A stretch of DNA of 64,000 nucleotides, taken from assembly GCF_040054535.1 (NCBI RefSeq), contig NC_090795.1, positions 2,889,501 to 2,953,500 of the forward strand, read 5' to 3'. The DNA comes from Antennarius striatus (Eukaryota > Chordata > Actinopteri > Lophiiformes > Antennariidae). Under the pieces are notes generated by a model, which saw nothing but the letters and a program-made list of their open reading frames with translations, ran no database searches and had not been told where the DNA came from. Made by a program: the position numbers and the translations under genes. Position 1 is the first letter of the stretch; each line of letters begins with the position of its first letter. Positions 27,901 through 43,777 of this stretch are shown piece by piece.

Positions 27901-28125
27901 GCTGTCCCCAAAGTCGTCCATGACGTAGTGGGCCAGGCGCTCGATCCTGCAGGAGAGGACCAATCAGGACGGGTGGAACACATCCACCTGTTGGAGGAAT
28001 GAACGTGTGTTTTTCTACCGGTTCATGATGACGCCATGGGGGATATAAATGTTCTCGATGTCGTCCTGGTAGTGTTCGGGATAGGTGAAGAGGTCCCGGC
28101 TATATCCTGGCCAGTCGTCTCTGAT
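21921..28125 (-). CDS. prtfdc1: Phosphoribosyltransferase domain-containing 1 (HPRT paralogue), exons 2-9
   Basis: Eight exons join in frame with canonical splice sites: 28125-28019 (107 nt), 27946-27766 (181), 26616-26551 (66), 24689-24672 (18), 24279-24197 (83), 23979-23933 (47), 23261-23185 (77), 21968-21921 (48). Most sizes equal those of HPRT1, and they total 208 aa plus stop. The protein is a type I purine phosphoribosyltransferase. Visible elements are the PPi loop VLKGGYKF, flexible-loop exon 4 ([13 protein letters not shown]), PRPP loop [14 protein letters not shown], the hydrophobic strand LLVKR, and the purine-binding [11 protein letters not shown]. The IRDDWPGY and HICVIS ends resemble PRTFDC1 more than HPRT1, and synteny with enkur and thnsl1 supports this. 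HPRT Asp134 is Ala here, while catalytic Asp137 is kept, so activity is uncertain. The 9-17 N-terminal residues of exon 1 are not fixed. The likely role is cytosolic purine metabolism or a regulatory remnant of it. Confidence 0.93.
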
Positions 28126-28820
28126 CTAAGAGAGAAGAAATTAAATTAAAATTACAAAAGAAATTACATGGCATCTTTTTCAAAGCAAGAAAATTTCCTT
28201 GGATAAGTGTTGTGTTATTAAAGCACAAAAGTACAATTAATGATCATTTTCCTCATCCTGGGTTCCTACTTTTACCACAGTTGGTGTTAAAGTGTGTTTT
28301 TAATGTAACTGGTGGAAGGATAAAAGAATTAATTAATCTATAAATTGACTTTTCTTAACCTCCAGATATTTTTATCATCTGGGCTTAGAATAAATAAATG
28401 ATCTATGAAAACTACTTACAATTAAATCAATCACACCTCAAGGAATTTATTCTGAAAGGACAAACAGCTGAAATCGCCAAGCAAATAATTACAAAGGGTT
28501 CATTGTTTTGTCTTTTTTGGGGGAAAAATGTGGATTAAATATGTGAATTAGGATTAGATAAATGGTACCACTATTCCTCTTTTTATTCCCACGTTGTCCA
28601 TTTGTGGCTCTGCACAGCGGGGTACGGGTTCAGGAAAGGATGCAGATATCGGTGACCTTCAGTGGAACTACATGCGCATAGATTTACTTTGACAGGTTCA
28701 GGGAGGATAAGAAGAGAGCTGGCATTAAATATTTGTAGGATTTACGATTATAAATGATCAATTTAAACATCACTTTCTACCTTTAAACGGTTTTATCTGT
28801 TCTTATCGAAGCTCACTTAC

Positions 28821-28916
28821 CGTTATGTTGCCTTTTCTTCTGCGATCATTCACAAAATGGACAGAAAAAAAAAAGAGGAAGTAGCAGACATCCAGAGGAG
28901 CCGTGTCCGACCACAT
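28821..28916 (-). CDS. prtfdc1: Candidate prtfdc1 exon 1
   Basis: A donor GTAAGT at 28820-28815 follows an open minus-strand frame ending ...RRRKGNIT in phase 0. That is the phase required by exon 2, and GNIT + IRDDWPGY aligns plausibly with the GVV + IMDDWPGY junction of human PRTFDC1. If the ATG at 28916-28914 is used, the exon adds 32 residues, more than the usual 9-17. A CAG within the reading frame, preceded by a pyrimidine tract, could instead be an acceptor, making this a small internal exon. It lies between exon 2 and the enkur 3' end, where the prtfdc1 start must be. Confidence 0.33.
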
Positions 28917-29389
28917 GTCCTCTGGGATCACGCTCCACTCATTTGCGTACAAGGAGCGTTGTTTTCGTCGAGGAGAATTACAGGGATAATCAGCTTCATG
29001 TGATGCGACGCTGGCCTGTAACCAAATCACAAGCCGCTGAAGGAGAGTTAAAACCAGTGATAATAGATGCTCGCTTCAGATTTCATGCAGTCGCTTTTAT
29101 TGAATTGACTTCACAGGATAGTCTGGGGGCCTCCAGTGACAACATGTTCTCCAGGAAGTAGAATTTATACAGCAGGAAGGGGAAAATGAAATTTAAAAAA
29201 AGGTAAAAATAAATAACTATCCTTGATTGTTATCTGGAGCTAAAATTGAGCTTCTATAACAATAAAGCTGCATTATATTAGAATTGAACTGGCATCCTGA
29301 TGTATTTAATACCCGAGGAATATAAAAGGAAATTTAATCAGAAGAATTAAGTCAGTTAATCCAGTTAAAACACATCCTAATTCTCATCA

Positions 29390-29395
29390 TTTATT
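29390..29395 (-). terminator. Candidate polyadenylation signal of enkur
   Basis: TTTATT on the plus strand (AATAAA on the minus strand), 115 bases after the enkur stop codon. Confidence 0.5.
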
Positions 29396-29509
29396 AATAT
29401 TTCTTCTTCTACTGTTCCAATTCTATAATACTTCAGAGAGATTACATCACTTTAGATATTTTTTAGTCCTCCAGGCGTCCTGAGTGATGATACTGACGTC
29501 AGCTCCTTC

Positions 29510-30903
29510 TCAATGTTCTTTGGGGACGTAGATGGTCTTGAACTTCTCAAATATTTGGATGTCGTTCTCCAGCTGTTTCATCGCTGCTTCCAGACGCTGC
29601 TTGTGGGACTTCTTGGACATGGTGTCGATGACGAACGACAGGCCCTGGTACTCCCTGTGCAGCTGATCCCAGTTCTTCTTCAGGCCCTGGATGGTGGATC
29701 CACACAGATAAACCCGTGATGGAGTCAGCTGGATGACGCCACCGTGAGGCCACACGTATGTAGCAGACATGTGTGTTCAGGTACCTCCAGGATGGCGTGT
29801 CGCTCCTCGTCAGACAGGTATTTCATGGCCCCCTGCTCCCTCTGGTCTTTCACATAGTTGTCGTACTCCTCCTGAGCTCTCTGCTCGTCTTCATTCCGCT
29901 GCTGCAGGTACTCAGGAACCTCTCCGTAATCCTGCACATTAGGAGAAGAAACTGCAGACGTCGTGTTCACGTTTGATTTGATAAAACGGTCTCGATCGGC
30001 GCTAGAAAATACCTTTTTCTTGATGTATTTTGGGACAAGTCCTGAATTCTCAAGGACCTGTTTGTGTCCCTTCCTGGTGTCCACAGAGATCGGCTTGGGC
30101 TTGACTTGCACGGCTGTGACCGTCTTTAAGAAGTTCCTCTGGGTGCGAATGCCCATGGGTGGGATGTCGGCCCTGGTGGGAACAGGTGGCTTCCTCATCG
30201 TACAGCTGTGAGCCTCTCTGGAACACTGTGACTCTGAAAGAACGTGAAAATAGGAATGGAAATAATACAAATCGAGCCACAAATCGATCCCGTAGAACAT
30301 AGGAAACTAACTGTCAGGTGATTTAGGCTCCTTTGAATGTTTCTTCAGGTATTTGTCTGGGGATGGAATCGGTACTTCAGCCGGTCCCATCGTCCTCATC
30401 GCATCCTTGACCGACTTCTCCTCAATTAGGACCACGGGCCTGAACTTGGACATGTACCTTCAGATGAGACAAAATAACCTTACTTTAAATTATTTCAGAA
30501 TGTCACAAAACATCAGTCTGCATTAAAAAAAACAACAAACTTTCCATTGATATCCGATGAAAAAACACACGAATTGGTATAATTTAAATGACCTTTTAAA
30601 CCATAAATGCTTATTTATTTCCTGATTCTCACTTAGGTGATTTCATTTTGACAAATTTGAGGCCAAATTTTTCAACATTGTCTTTCATTTTCAATGTTAA
30701 GCATAATAAGAAGTTAATAACCAGACTCTAAAGTTTAGAAAACTTTTTTTTTCCAACTAGCTCAGCTTCTTTTGACACTAATCACTTTTTTAATTAAGGC
30801 TTAAGTCATTGCTTCAGACGTACCTCGATGGTTTTTGGGTCTGAACCTCGTCTCTTGGGAGAAGGTTATAGACGCTTTCCGCTGGACGCACGACTTCAGA
30901 CAT
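29510..30903 (-). CDS. enkur: Enkurin (ciliary and sperm axoneme protein), complete
   Basis: Five coding exons with matching phases: 30903-30824 (80 nt), 30457-30312 (146), 30233-30013 (221), 29931-29785 (147), 29686-29510 (177). Together they give 256 aa, the length I recall for human enkurin. The N-terminus has ESVYNLLPRDE; a conserved AMRTMGPAEVPIPSPDKYLKK block follows in exon 2. Exon 3 has a proline-rich KPPVPTR stretch (a possible SH3 ligand) and KPKPISV...SGLVPKYIKKK. The C-terminal enkurin domain begins at DYGEVPEY (residue 150) and contains SDEERHAIL and a basic, IQ-like helix KKSHKQRLEAAMKQLE near the end. In the family, enkurin binds calmodulin and TRPC channels, is a microtubule inner protein of motile cilia and sperm flagella, and is needed for left-right asymmetry. 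The upstream X-box fits RFX control. It is head-to-head with thnsl1. Confidence 0.96.
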
Positions 30904-31940
30904 TTTGGAGATCTTTAAATTAAAAGATCATTAAAACACGCAGCTTTTAAACCACAGTGGCCTAGCTGTTCAAATTCTTTCGCCAGAGGGATTTGTTTAA
31001 CAACGCGCTGCCAGGTTGTTGCCAGGCAACTGTGAAGCAAATGTTGCTTTTAAAGACAATTGTAAATCACAAACTTCGTATTCTCAACTGCTTATGCGTG
31101 ACATTTGGGGTCTGATTCTTCGTAGATCACATGATCGCTCATGCTATGAAGGGTTATGTATTATACAGTTTAAAATATACTTCTTTTTAATGGTAATGAT
31201 GGCGCATAAAGCTGGCCATACATTTAGCTCGTTAACGGAGCTTGCATAAACACTCATTATTAACAAAAACAAGTAAATTACGAGACATTTTACTGTTGAT
31301 TCTGCTATTTTATGTTATTAGAGTTGGGATAATATTACTATTTTCTTAGAAACGTGAGGAGCAGACCCTCTGAATTTAGAAGAAGTGTAAAATTCCGAGG
31401 GCCTTGAATGCATCACGACATCCATCCGCTCCGTGTACTTCCGCGATACTCCAGGTTTCCGGTGTGTGTGTTTATCGGTAAATTAAGGTCACACGCATGA
31501 GAGAATGATGGAGTGTGTGCGCATACAGCGTGGGAAATGTGGATCTTTTAAGTTACGTAAACCTCGGTGAGCCTTTGTGTACTAATGGGAACATTCCTCA
31601 TTTTTGTCCCTCTGGGTTTGCCGTAGCAGCGTCAGCTCCACGCTTTAATGATTTACCCTGCAGACTTTACACCCCAAAACAAGCCATATAGAAGCAAAAG
31701 AAATAAATCAGTTCACACTCGCTTTTCACGCGAATATATCGATCATTAATCTCTGTCACGTGACCCACATACTTGACTTCTAATTTATTACGTGGTTATA
31801 AAATTATTGCTACTAATTGGAGAGCAATCCAAACACGTGGTGATCATTTGAGCAGTAAACACGTGTCACGATGCATTTTAAGGATGTTTAACATTATTTT
31901 CTGTTCACCAGGAAATCAGGCTGCTGGAATTAGCTCATCA
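30904..31940. promoter_or_regulatory. Divergent enkur/thnsl1 promoter and thnsl1 5' leader
   Basis: About 1 kb separates the two start codons. The enkur side carries the X-box. The thnsl1 side near 31425-31470 has ETS-like CTTCCG and TTTCCGG motifs. A possible non-coding thnsl1 exon could end at a GTGAGC donor at 31567 and splice to the acceptor CACCAG ending at 31911, giving a 29-base leader before the ATG at 31941. The start sites are inferred. Confidence 0.5.
31018..31030. promoter_or_regulatory. Perfect palindromic X-box (RFX site) upstream of enkur
   Basis: GTTGCC-A-GGCAAC is two perfect inverted half sites with a one-base spacer. It matches the RFX X-box consensus (GTNRCC, 0-3 bases, RGYAAC) and lies 115 bases upstream of the enkur ATG. 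RFX factors drive motile-cilia genes, and enkurin is one. The site also lies in the shared upstream region of thnsl1, about 0.9 kb from its ATG. Confidence 0.8.
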
Positions 31941-34266
31941 ATGGGTTTCCTGAATGTAAGCAAGTTGACATTAAGAGCTGTGAGATTCTACCTGCATCCC
32001 TTGTCGGCATCAAGATCATGGCTTTCTACCAAAGCCTCCTGGATGGGGGGCAGGAATCTCCTGCTGATGGGGCTTCCTGGAGCAGGGAAGACAACAGTGG
32101 GCAGGATCGTGGCCCAGCGACTGGGACTGCCCGTTATCGATGTGGATGACGATGTCTTAGAGGCGACCTGGAAGATGCCCGTGTCCGAAAAGCTGGCGGC
32201 GGTCGGCGGAGAGCGTTTCCTGGAGGAGGAAGGTCAAGCTTTGTGTAACCTCACCGCCTCTGGGTGTGTCGTTTCCCTCACAGGCTCGAACCCGCTTCAC
32301 CCTGCAGCCATGCAGCATGTGAAGGAGTCCGGACTGGTTGTGTATCTGGATGCGGACATCGAAGACATCATGCAGAGATTATCCAGGATGAAAGTGAACA
32401 GGATTGTGGGCCAGAAGGTTGGGGTGCCCATGAGGGACAATCTTCAGTACAGGAAACAGTTTTACGAGCGATGGCTTGATGTGCGGGTGTTTTGCGGGAG
32501 AGAGGATACAGTGGAAGACGTGGCAGAGAAGGTGTTGAAGGCTGTGGCCAGGTACCAGACGCACGCTTCAGAAACCTACGTGTCCACCAGGAGCGTGGAA
32601 CCGTCCAATCAGAAGACGTACTTCAGCGATGTGGTCATCGAGGGTCTCGCACCAGATGGAGGCCTCTATGTTCCCGAACACGGCTTCCCAGAAATATCTG
32701 CTGGTGAGTGGCTGAGACTCGCTGACATGTCGTACCCGGAGAGAGCTGCAGTTTTATTAGAGAAGTGTGTACACCCATCGGATGTTTCCCCGTCCGATCT
32801 CAGAACAATGATATTCAAAGCTTATGGATCAAATTTTTCTAGCGAGGCTGTGGCGCCCGTCAAACACCTCGTCCACAATCAGTACGTTCAGGAGCTTTTC
32901 CACGGCCCCACCGCCTCCTTTAAAGACCTGGCTCTTCAGCTGATGCCCCAGCTCTTCTCCTACTGCCTCCCTCCGATGTGCAACTACCTCATCCTGGTGG
33001 CGACCTCCGGCGACACGGGGAGCGCCGTGCTGAGCGGGTTTAGCAGGCTCGGTGCTGCCGACAGACGCCGAACTGGGGTGCTGGTGTTTTTCCCAGAAGA
33101 GGGTGTCAGTGAGATCCAGAAACTGCAAATGACGAGCTACAGCGAAGGCAACGCCAGGGCCGTCGGCGTCCTGTCGGACTTTGACTTCTGCCAGAGAGCC
33201 TTGAAGAGGATGTTTGGGGAGTCGGGGCTGAGCGGTCACCTCGCCGTGGAGTACGGAACGGTCCTCAGCACCGCCAACTCCATCAACTGGGCGCGGCTGT
33301 TGCCCCAGGTGACCTGATCTGTGTCTCAGGGAGGGCAAAGCGTTGTTGTCAGATAACCAGCACGTTGCGTTTTCAAAAAAAAATCTTTCCGTGTATTTTT
33401 ATTATTAAACCGACGTATAATCGATAATGACGTAATCTATACTTGTATCTGTCTACTTGCAGGTGGTGTACCATTCCTCAGCCTATCTGGATCTGTGCAA
33501 AGACGGCGTTGTCACGTTTGGAAAGCCCGTCGATGTTTGCATCCCTACAGGTAACTTTGGGAACGCCATGTCAGCCGTGTACGCTAAGAAAATGGGAATC
33601 CCGATCAGGAAAGTCATCTGCGCCTCCAACCACAACCGCATCATCTCTGACTTCATCAACACGGGCGAATACAACCTCAGGGGGCGACTTCTGACGCCCT
33701 CCTGCTCCCCCGCTATAGATATCCTGAAATCCTCCAACCTGGAGCGGTTTATCTACCACCTTTCAGACGGAGACGGCCGTCTTGTCAGGGAGCTCTTCGC
33801 ACGCTTGGACACAAAGCAACACTTTCGGCTTCCTGATGCTCTTCTTGGCAGGATGCAGGAGGAAGTGATGGCTGACTGGTGTTCCGAGGACGAATGCCTG
33901 GCCGCCATCCAGAGCGTCCACCGGCGGACGGGCTACGTCATGGACACACACACCGCCGTGGCCAAAGCGGTGGCCGACCGGCTGCAGGACGGCTCGTGTC
34001 CCGTGGTGCTTTGTTCCACCGCTCACTACGGGAAATTTGCTCCCGCCGTGCTCAAAGCTTTACAAATCCCAGGTATTCCAGAGGATCCTGTCGAGCAGCT
34101 GAAGAAGCTGGGATCGGTGGCGTCCGGGCCGGAGGCGCACAGAGACATGATGACGTGCATGAAGGAGAGCAGCAGGAGGCGACACACTGTTTGTCAGGCG
34201 GAGTACGGCGTCCTGGTGGAGGAGGTGGAAGGAATGATCCGGGAGTCCTTCCTAAAAGTTCTGTAA
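31941..34266 (+). CDS. thnsl1: Threonine synthase-like 1
   Basis: Two coding exons, 31941-33308 and 33463-34266 (intron 154 bp, GT-AG, phase 0, between LLPQ and VVYH), give 723 aa; I recall human as 743. The N-terminus is rich in Arg, Leu and Ser without acids (MGFLNVSKLTLRAVRF...), consistent with a mitochondrial transit peptide. A shikimate-kinase-like P-loop, GLPGAGKT, is at residues 44-51, with VIDVDDD after it. The threonine-synthase domain has the PLP-lysine motif HGPTASFKD (Lys328), VATSGDTGSAV, and the phosphate-binding CIPTGNFGN. The start was chosen because it lies 29 bases after a good acceptor, although its Kozak context is weak. Vertebrates do not make threonine, so the physiological reaction is unknown; a PLP-dependent lyase on a phosphorylated hydroxy-amino acid is the family expectation. 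It lies head-to-head with enkur and upstream of the ptchd3-like gene. Confidence 0.96.
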
Positions 34267-34304
34267 GATTCCTGTACCTTAAATCAACATGGGTTTAAAT
34301 CAGA

Positions 34305-34400
34305 ATTAAAGATGTGTATAAAATATATTCCTGATTTGTGTTTGATGCAAATTTAATGAACTGCACAACAGAAATGTTTAAAAAAAAGGTGTAAAATAAA
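34305..34400 (+). terminator. thnsl1 polyadenylation signals
   Basis: ATTAAA at 34305-34310 and AATAAA at 34395-34400 follow the stop codon by 39 and 129 bases. Either could end the transcript. Confidence 0.5.
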
Positions 34401-35803
34401 TGAAACTTGTAGATTAAAAGAGCTAAACATTCCGAAACAGCCGAGGAAGACGGGGGATTTGTTTCAACCCAAACCTCCAGGAGCCCAAAAGTCCCAAATT
34501 GGTTTGGAAAGTCTCTTATTTAACTTAATTAGATCGTATGAATTGTTCCATTTGCATTTTTATGCCGTTTCATCTTTCCTTTATCTCCTCCGCTGATCTG
34601 AGGCCGGCTGAGGAGCCGTTGAAGCCACGCGGCGGAGCTCACAGCGTGGCATTAAAGCGCAGCTAATGACTCCATCTCCATGAGTTTCCTGCTCTAATTG
34701 CCACAGGAAGCTGGAGCAGCTGGTCCACGCCTCCCGTCAGCGGCGTCCGCCGATTCATTAGCGACCTGCCTGAGGGTGGGCGGGGTTAAAGGGCAACGCC
34801 ATGCCTTCAGTATGAGTCACGTGCTTCTTAGATGTGCAGGGGAACGAGCTCAAAGTGGGAAGGTCGGACATCTGGAGGGAACCCTTGAGACTTCCCATCC
34901 AAAGGTGACCATTGAGGTTGTGCAGGTGTTTGGTTTGGACGCCACCTCGGTGCCTCCCCTTTCTTTGATTTTCCTGGCTTTTCCACCAGGGAGAGAACCC
35001 CAGAATTCACCGGAGAGATTCCGTGTTTCATCTTATCACCTCGGAATGCCTGGGTATTCCCAGGGGAAACTGGAAGGTGTTGCTGGGAAACCTGGAATGT
35101 CTCACTTAGGCTCCAGCAAACGTGACACGATGTTGGATGAGGATGGATGAGATAAAAGCTTCAAATTGATGCGATTTTTAAGTAGATTTTCAAATTAATT
35201 CTCCTTTATTTTACCAGCAAGAGTAATTTCTTACTCGTGATGGTTTGGGAAACGCTTCTTGGAGATGGGAGAGGGGGAAGTGGGACAAATAAAAAAGAAG
35301 AGAGTGAATAATTGATTGAATCAGGCGTGAATAGGACATTTACTAGCATCATCAAAATTGGTGTGGCTCCTGAGAGTAATCCCCGCCCCCCCTGGATGTC
35401 ACACCATCTGTAAGAGGAGAGTCCTGAATGAAGGGAGTCATTTGAATCTGGGTGCTGCCTCAGCGGCGGCGCCGGGGGGGGCGGGAATGAGATCCGTTTC
35501 GCGGATCGGAGAGTCGAGCCGATTTGATCCGGATCAGTTTCTCTCTGTCTCCGCCAGAACCCAGAGGGGAAGCGTTTCATTATCCTTTCACATTATTGTT
35601 AATTTTCCTGTTAGATTTAAATTACATCCACATAAGTTTTGAACATTTTCTTTTGAATCCGTAGCCCTGACAGCAGGAAGTTGCTCCGTTTCATTTTTCA
35701 TATTTATGAAATCACGCTTTTCTTTCTATCGTCTTATTTGATTTTTTCCAGGTTGGTTTTTCTGTTTGGAACCAGCAGTTTTCTTCCTTAGAGCAAAATG
35801 CCG

Positions 35804-36010
35804 AGTGTGGGTCCTCTCCGGGTTCTCCAGCTTCCTCCTACGTCCCAAAACATGTGATTTAGGTGAACCGATCACAGCAAATTGACCTTATTGGGGCAAA
35901 TGGGTGTTTGTCTTTCTTGTGGTCCTGTGATGCTGGCGATGATTCCGGGGTGTACCCCTAGTCAGCTGGGATAAGCTCTGGCATAACCCGTGAACCATAA
36001 GGCGGGAAAA
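35804..36010 (+). repeat. Teleost interspersed repeat copy, degenerate
   Basis: Recognised by phrases common to a family found throughout fish genomes: a 'gttctccagcttcctcctac' block, '...caaaacatg', a loss-of-TAAATTG-type middle, then 'ggggtgtaccc' and 'cagctgggataagctctggc'. This copy is diverged, and its exact ends cannot be set by eye. Confidence 0.65.
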
Positions 36011-36324
36011 GCAACTTCAGCAAGGTGCTGGCAAGCCACACCCACTTTTGGAAAGGGGTGTGGCTATGCTAAATTAATTAGCTTTTTAAGCCACACACAC
36101 ACATGGTCTAAAGCTGAGGCGTATAGTGGCATTCTAGGTGAACTCACACATCAGGGAGAAATATAAAATCGTTAAAGAGTAAAATATTGGCCCTTTAAGA
36201 CTTCCTGTCTCCACTTCTGCTCTTTCCTGCCGTCTTCTTCCGTTTGCTTGGCGGCGAGCTCTGGCCTTATTAATCAGGCTGCATGGCAGGTGAAGAGTGG
36301 GGAGTTAAGAGGGAGGATGGGTGG

Positions 36325-36330
<6 letters not shown>

Positions 36331-36361
<31 letters not shown>
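36331..36361. repeat. (GT)n microsatellite
   Basis: About 15 GT units. Confidence 0.95.
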
Positions 36362-36362
<1 letters not shown>

Positions 36363-37773
36363 ATACCCGTATATGGTGAAAGGAGAAAAAAAAAAAGCGA
36401 GCCAGCTGTTGCTCAACACCCATTGGCCCACGGCTCAGTGAGCAGGGATAATTGCAGGTAGCAGCCTGCTTCCAATCTCCTTTATGTGAACCTGTGGCAT
36501 TATGGGAGCTGCTCTTTCACAGGATGGGGAAATAGAAACGAGACAGGAGGAAATGAACACATCTGAGGATGAAGATACAGGCTTGAATTGAGCCTCTGCT
36601 CGGTTGATTCCCACCATTATGGTCGTTATTTTCTGTTAAAATCCATTAAAGACATTGAATTGGTGAACAAGGAATTGGTTGATCTTCTCATTTGTGCTTC
36701 TTCTCTTTGCTCAAACACCTTCATTTATTAAACCCGTTAAGAAAACACAGCCGGTTCTTTAATTCTGTTGACTTGCTTGGGTCAAAGTCTTCTCTCTTCC
36801 GGCATCTTTGTGCTAAGTGTGAAGAAGAGGAGGAGAGACAGTAGAACAGATGAAGGTGTCCACTGGAGCTCGCCACCAGAAGATCGTTATTATCAGATTG
36901 AACCCATTTGCATTCAGATGTAAAGCAGAGTCTCATCTGTTTCCATCTGCTGCGTCCACAAGAGGGGTTCAATTGGATCCGAGACGATCCAGAGGAAGAC
37001 TTCCCAACGCAGATTATATTTAACGGATGCCAGGGATGAAGAAAGAGAATCCATTCCTCACTCAGAGAGAAGGAGAAATCAATGACCTGCAGGTGTATCT
37101 GTGTGAAATGAGATATGAGCCTCGTCTCAGGGGAGTGGCGAGGGTTAACTTTCAGGGAAGGCGATCCTCCAGGAATGTATCCGTAAAAATAAAGCAACGC
37201 ACGGTTGAAATCAAGGTTAAAAGATGAATGAATGAATGACTGAATGGATGGATGTAAATAAACCGGATTTTATTGCCTCTGAATCAACACCCATAATTTT
37301 CATTCCTGGAAGCTCAACCCTCTGAAGGACAAACAGAATGAAATCTGACTTTACAGTTATTGCCTTTTTTTTTTTTAAACCCACAGAAATACCCGTGGTT
37401 GAACTTTAACACCTTATTTAACTATAAAATTATCGTGAATGTCCTGTTATTCATTGTTCAATAATCAAATTTCAGTTTTTGTATTGTAAAATAATTCCAA
37501 ATGACTTCCTGTAAGCTGTAACCAAGCCTTTCCCCCCACATCCTTTTAAAAGCAAACTGTTTGACGTGCATTTCTTATCATTTTTATAGGACCTACAGAG
37601 CGTGACATTACTGTAAACTGAGGTATGTTTCCCAAATGTTTATTTCCTGATCAAGCCTTTATCGGATAAGGAGACTTTTTGAGTGTCACGAAACTTCCAG
37701 ATAGGCGTGCGAAGTCTTTAAAAAGGTGCTCTTCCTGCCCTCCTGCACAAACCATCCTGAATTTTTAATAGAA

Positions 37774-41423
<3,650 letters not shown>

Positions 41424-41552
41424 CCTCCGCCGTCACGCAGAGAACGTGGAGGAAGTTCATTTTACAGCATTTACATTTAGAAAACATTCAATTTGTCCTC
41501 AAAGTCAGAAAGGATTCTGACTAAACTAATCAAAAACAAGCATTTCTGTTTC

Positions 41553-41558
41553 AATAAA
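41553..41558 (+). terminator. Polyadenylation signal of the ptchd3-like gene
   Basis: AATAAA, 130 bases after the stop codon, followed by an AT- and T-rich stretch. Confidence 0.6.
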
Positions 41559-43000
<1,442 letters not shown>

Positions 43001-43777
43001 CTTTGCCCCCCCCCCATCCGGGGAGGGGGGTGGTGGCTCCTGAACCGCTTCATTCTCAGCTTCAGCACCGGACGGCCCCCTCCCATCCAAAGCTGCGCTG
43101 TGATTGGCAGGAGACGCGACCATAAGCGGATGGACGGCGCGTCTGGAGCCCCAATGGGACGCAGGGGAAGACGGGCTTCAGGGCGCACGGCTCCCCGGCG
43201 CGTCTCTCCGTGGCTTTCCGCGGGTCTACTTAATGCCTCTTGTGGTCGGAAGAGGGCGGAGTGCGGTTTCCATCCGAGCGAGAAGCTCCCTGTTAAAAAA
43301 TATATAAACACCCCCCCCCCCCTCCAACATGCCCCTTTACCCCTCCCTCCCTACTCGTTTGGAGTCAGTCTGTGTTGCCGACGCGCAGGAGGAGAACGTC
43401 CGCCGCGCAGCCGAAGCCAAGACGGTCGAGGCGGCGGTAGGGGGGGGGGGCAACAGCTGCAAGCGGATGCTCAACATGAACGATCTGCATCTGTAAAAGA
43501 GGGATTTAGCGAGGCCGGAGAGGGGGGGTTCCTGACGTCCCCCCCCCCACACCCTCCCCACCTCCTCCTCTTCCTCCTCCTCTTCGTCTTCCTTTTGATT
43601 ATCCTACAAGTGGAGGAGCGATGCTTTAAGCGGAGCGGCTGGGTGGGTTTTTCCTCGCAGCGCGTCCACCCACCCACCCACCCACCCCACTCCCACCCCC
43701 CCCCCCAAAAAAGAAAAAAAGCGCCACCGTAATTCCACGCGGTAACGTCTGCGGACGCTCTCCCCGGGGGGAAAGAG
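43001..43777 (+). promoter_or_regulatory. gpr158 CpG-rich promoter and 5' leader
   Basis: GC-rich and CpG-rich DNA with homopolymer C and G tracts (43007-43014, 43311-43322, 43441-43450, 43541-43548, 43698-43706) and a CCCA tandem run near 43670-43688. This is typical of a brain-gene CpG-island promoter. Two possible uORFs precede the gene: a 10-codon frame at 43467-43496 and ATG-CTT-TAA at 43621-43629. The TSS and any splicing of the leader are not determined. Confidence 0.6.

Larger units (their letters stand above)
34401..37773. other. Intergenic stretch between thnsl1 and the ptchd3-like gene
   Basis: No supported coding exon. It holds an interspersed repeat (about 35804-36010), a GT microsatellite (36331-36361), and two stretches of even-complexity sequence with short homeodomain-like TAAT/ATTA words (about 34570-34720 and 36420-36620) that could be conserved noncoding elements. 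The ptchd3-like promoter and any 5' UTR exon must lie near the right end. Confidence 0.6.

Noticed and set aside
21921-28125. Call as hprt1 instead of prtfdc1
   Set aside because: The DDWPGY N-terminal motif, the HICVIS C-terminus and linkage to enkur and thnsl1 all favour PRTFDC1; hprt1 is expected elsewhere.
32829-33338. 169-codon minus-strand frame antisense to thnsl1
   Set aside because: Shadow of the real plus-strand gene, which has P-loop and PLP motifs.
31941-34266. Bacterial contamination or transferred threonine synthase
   Set aside because: It has a transit-like N-terminus, fused shikimate-kinase-like domain, an intron and conserved vertebrate neighbours, all typical of THNSL1.
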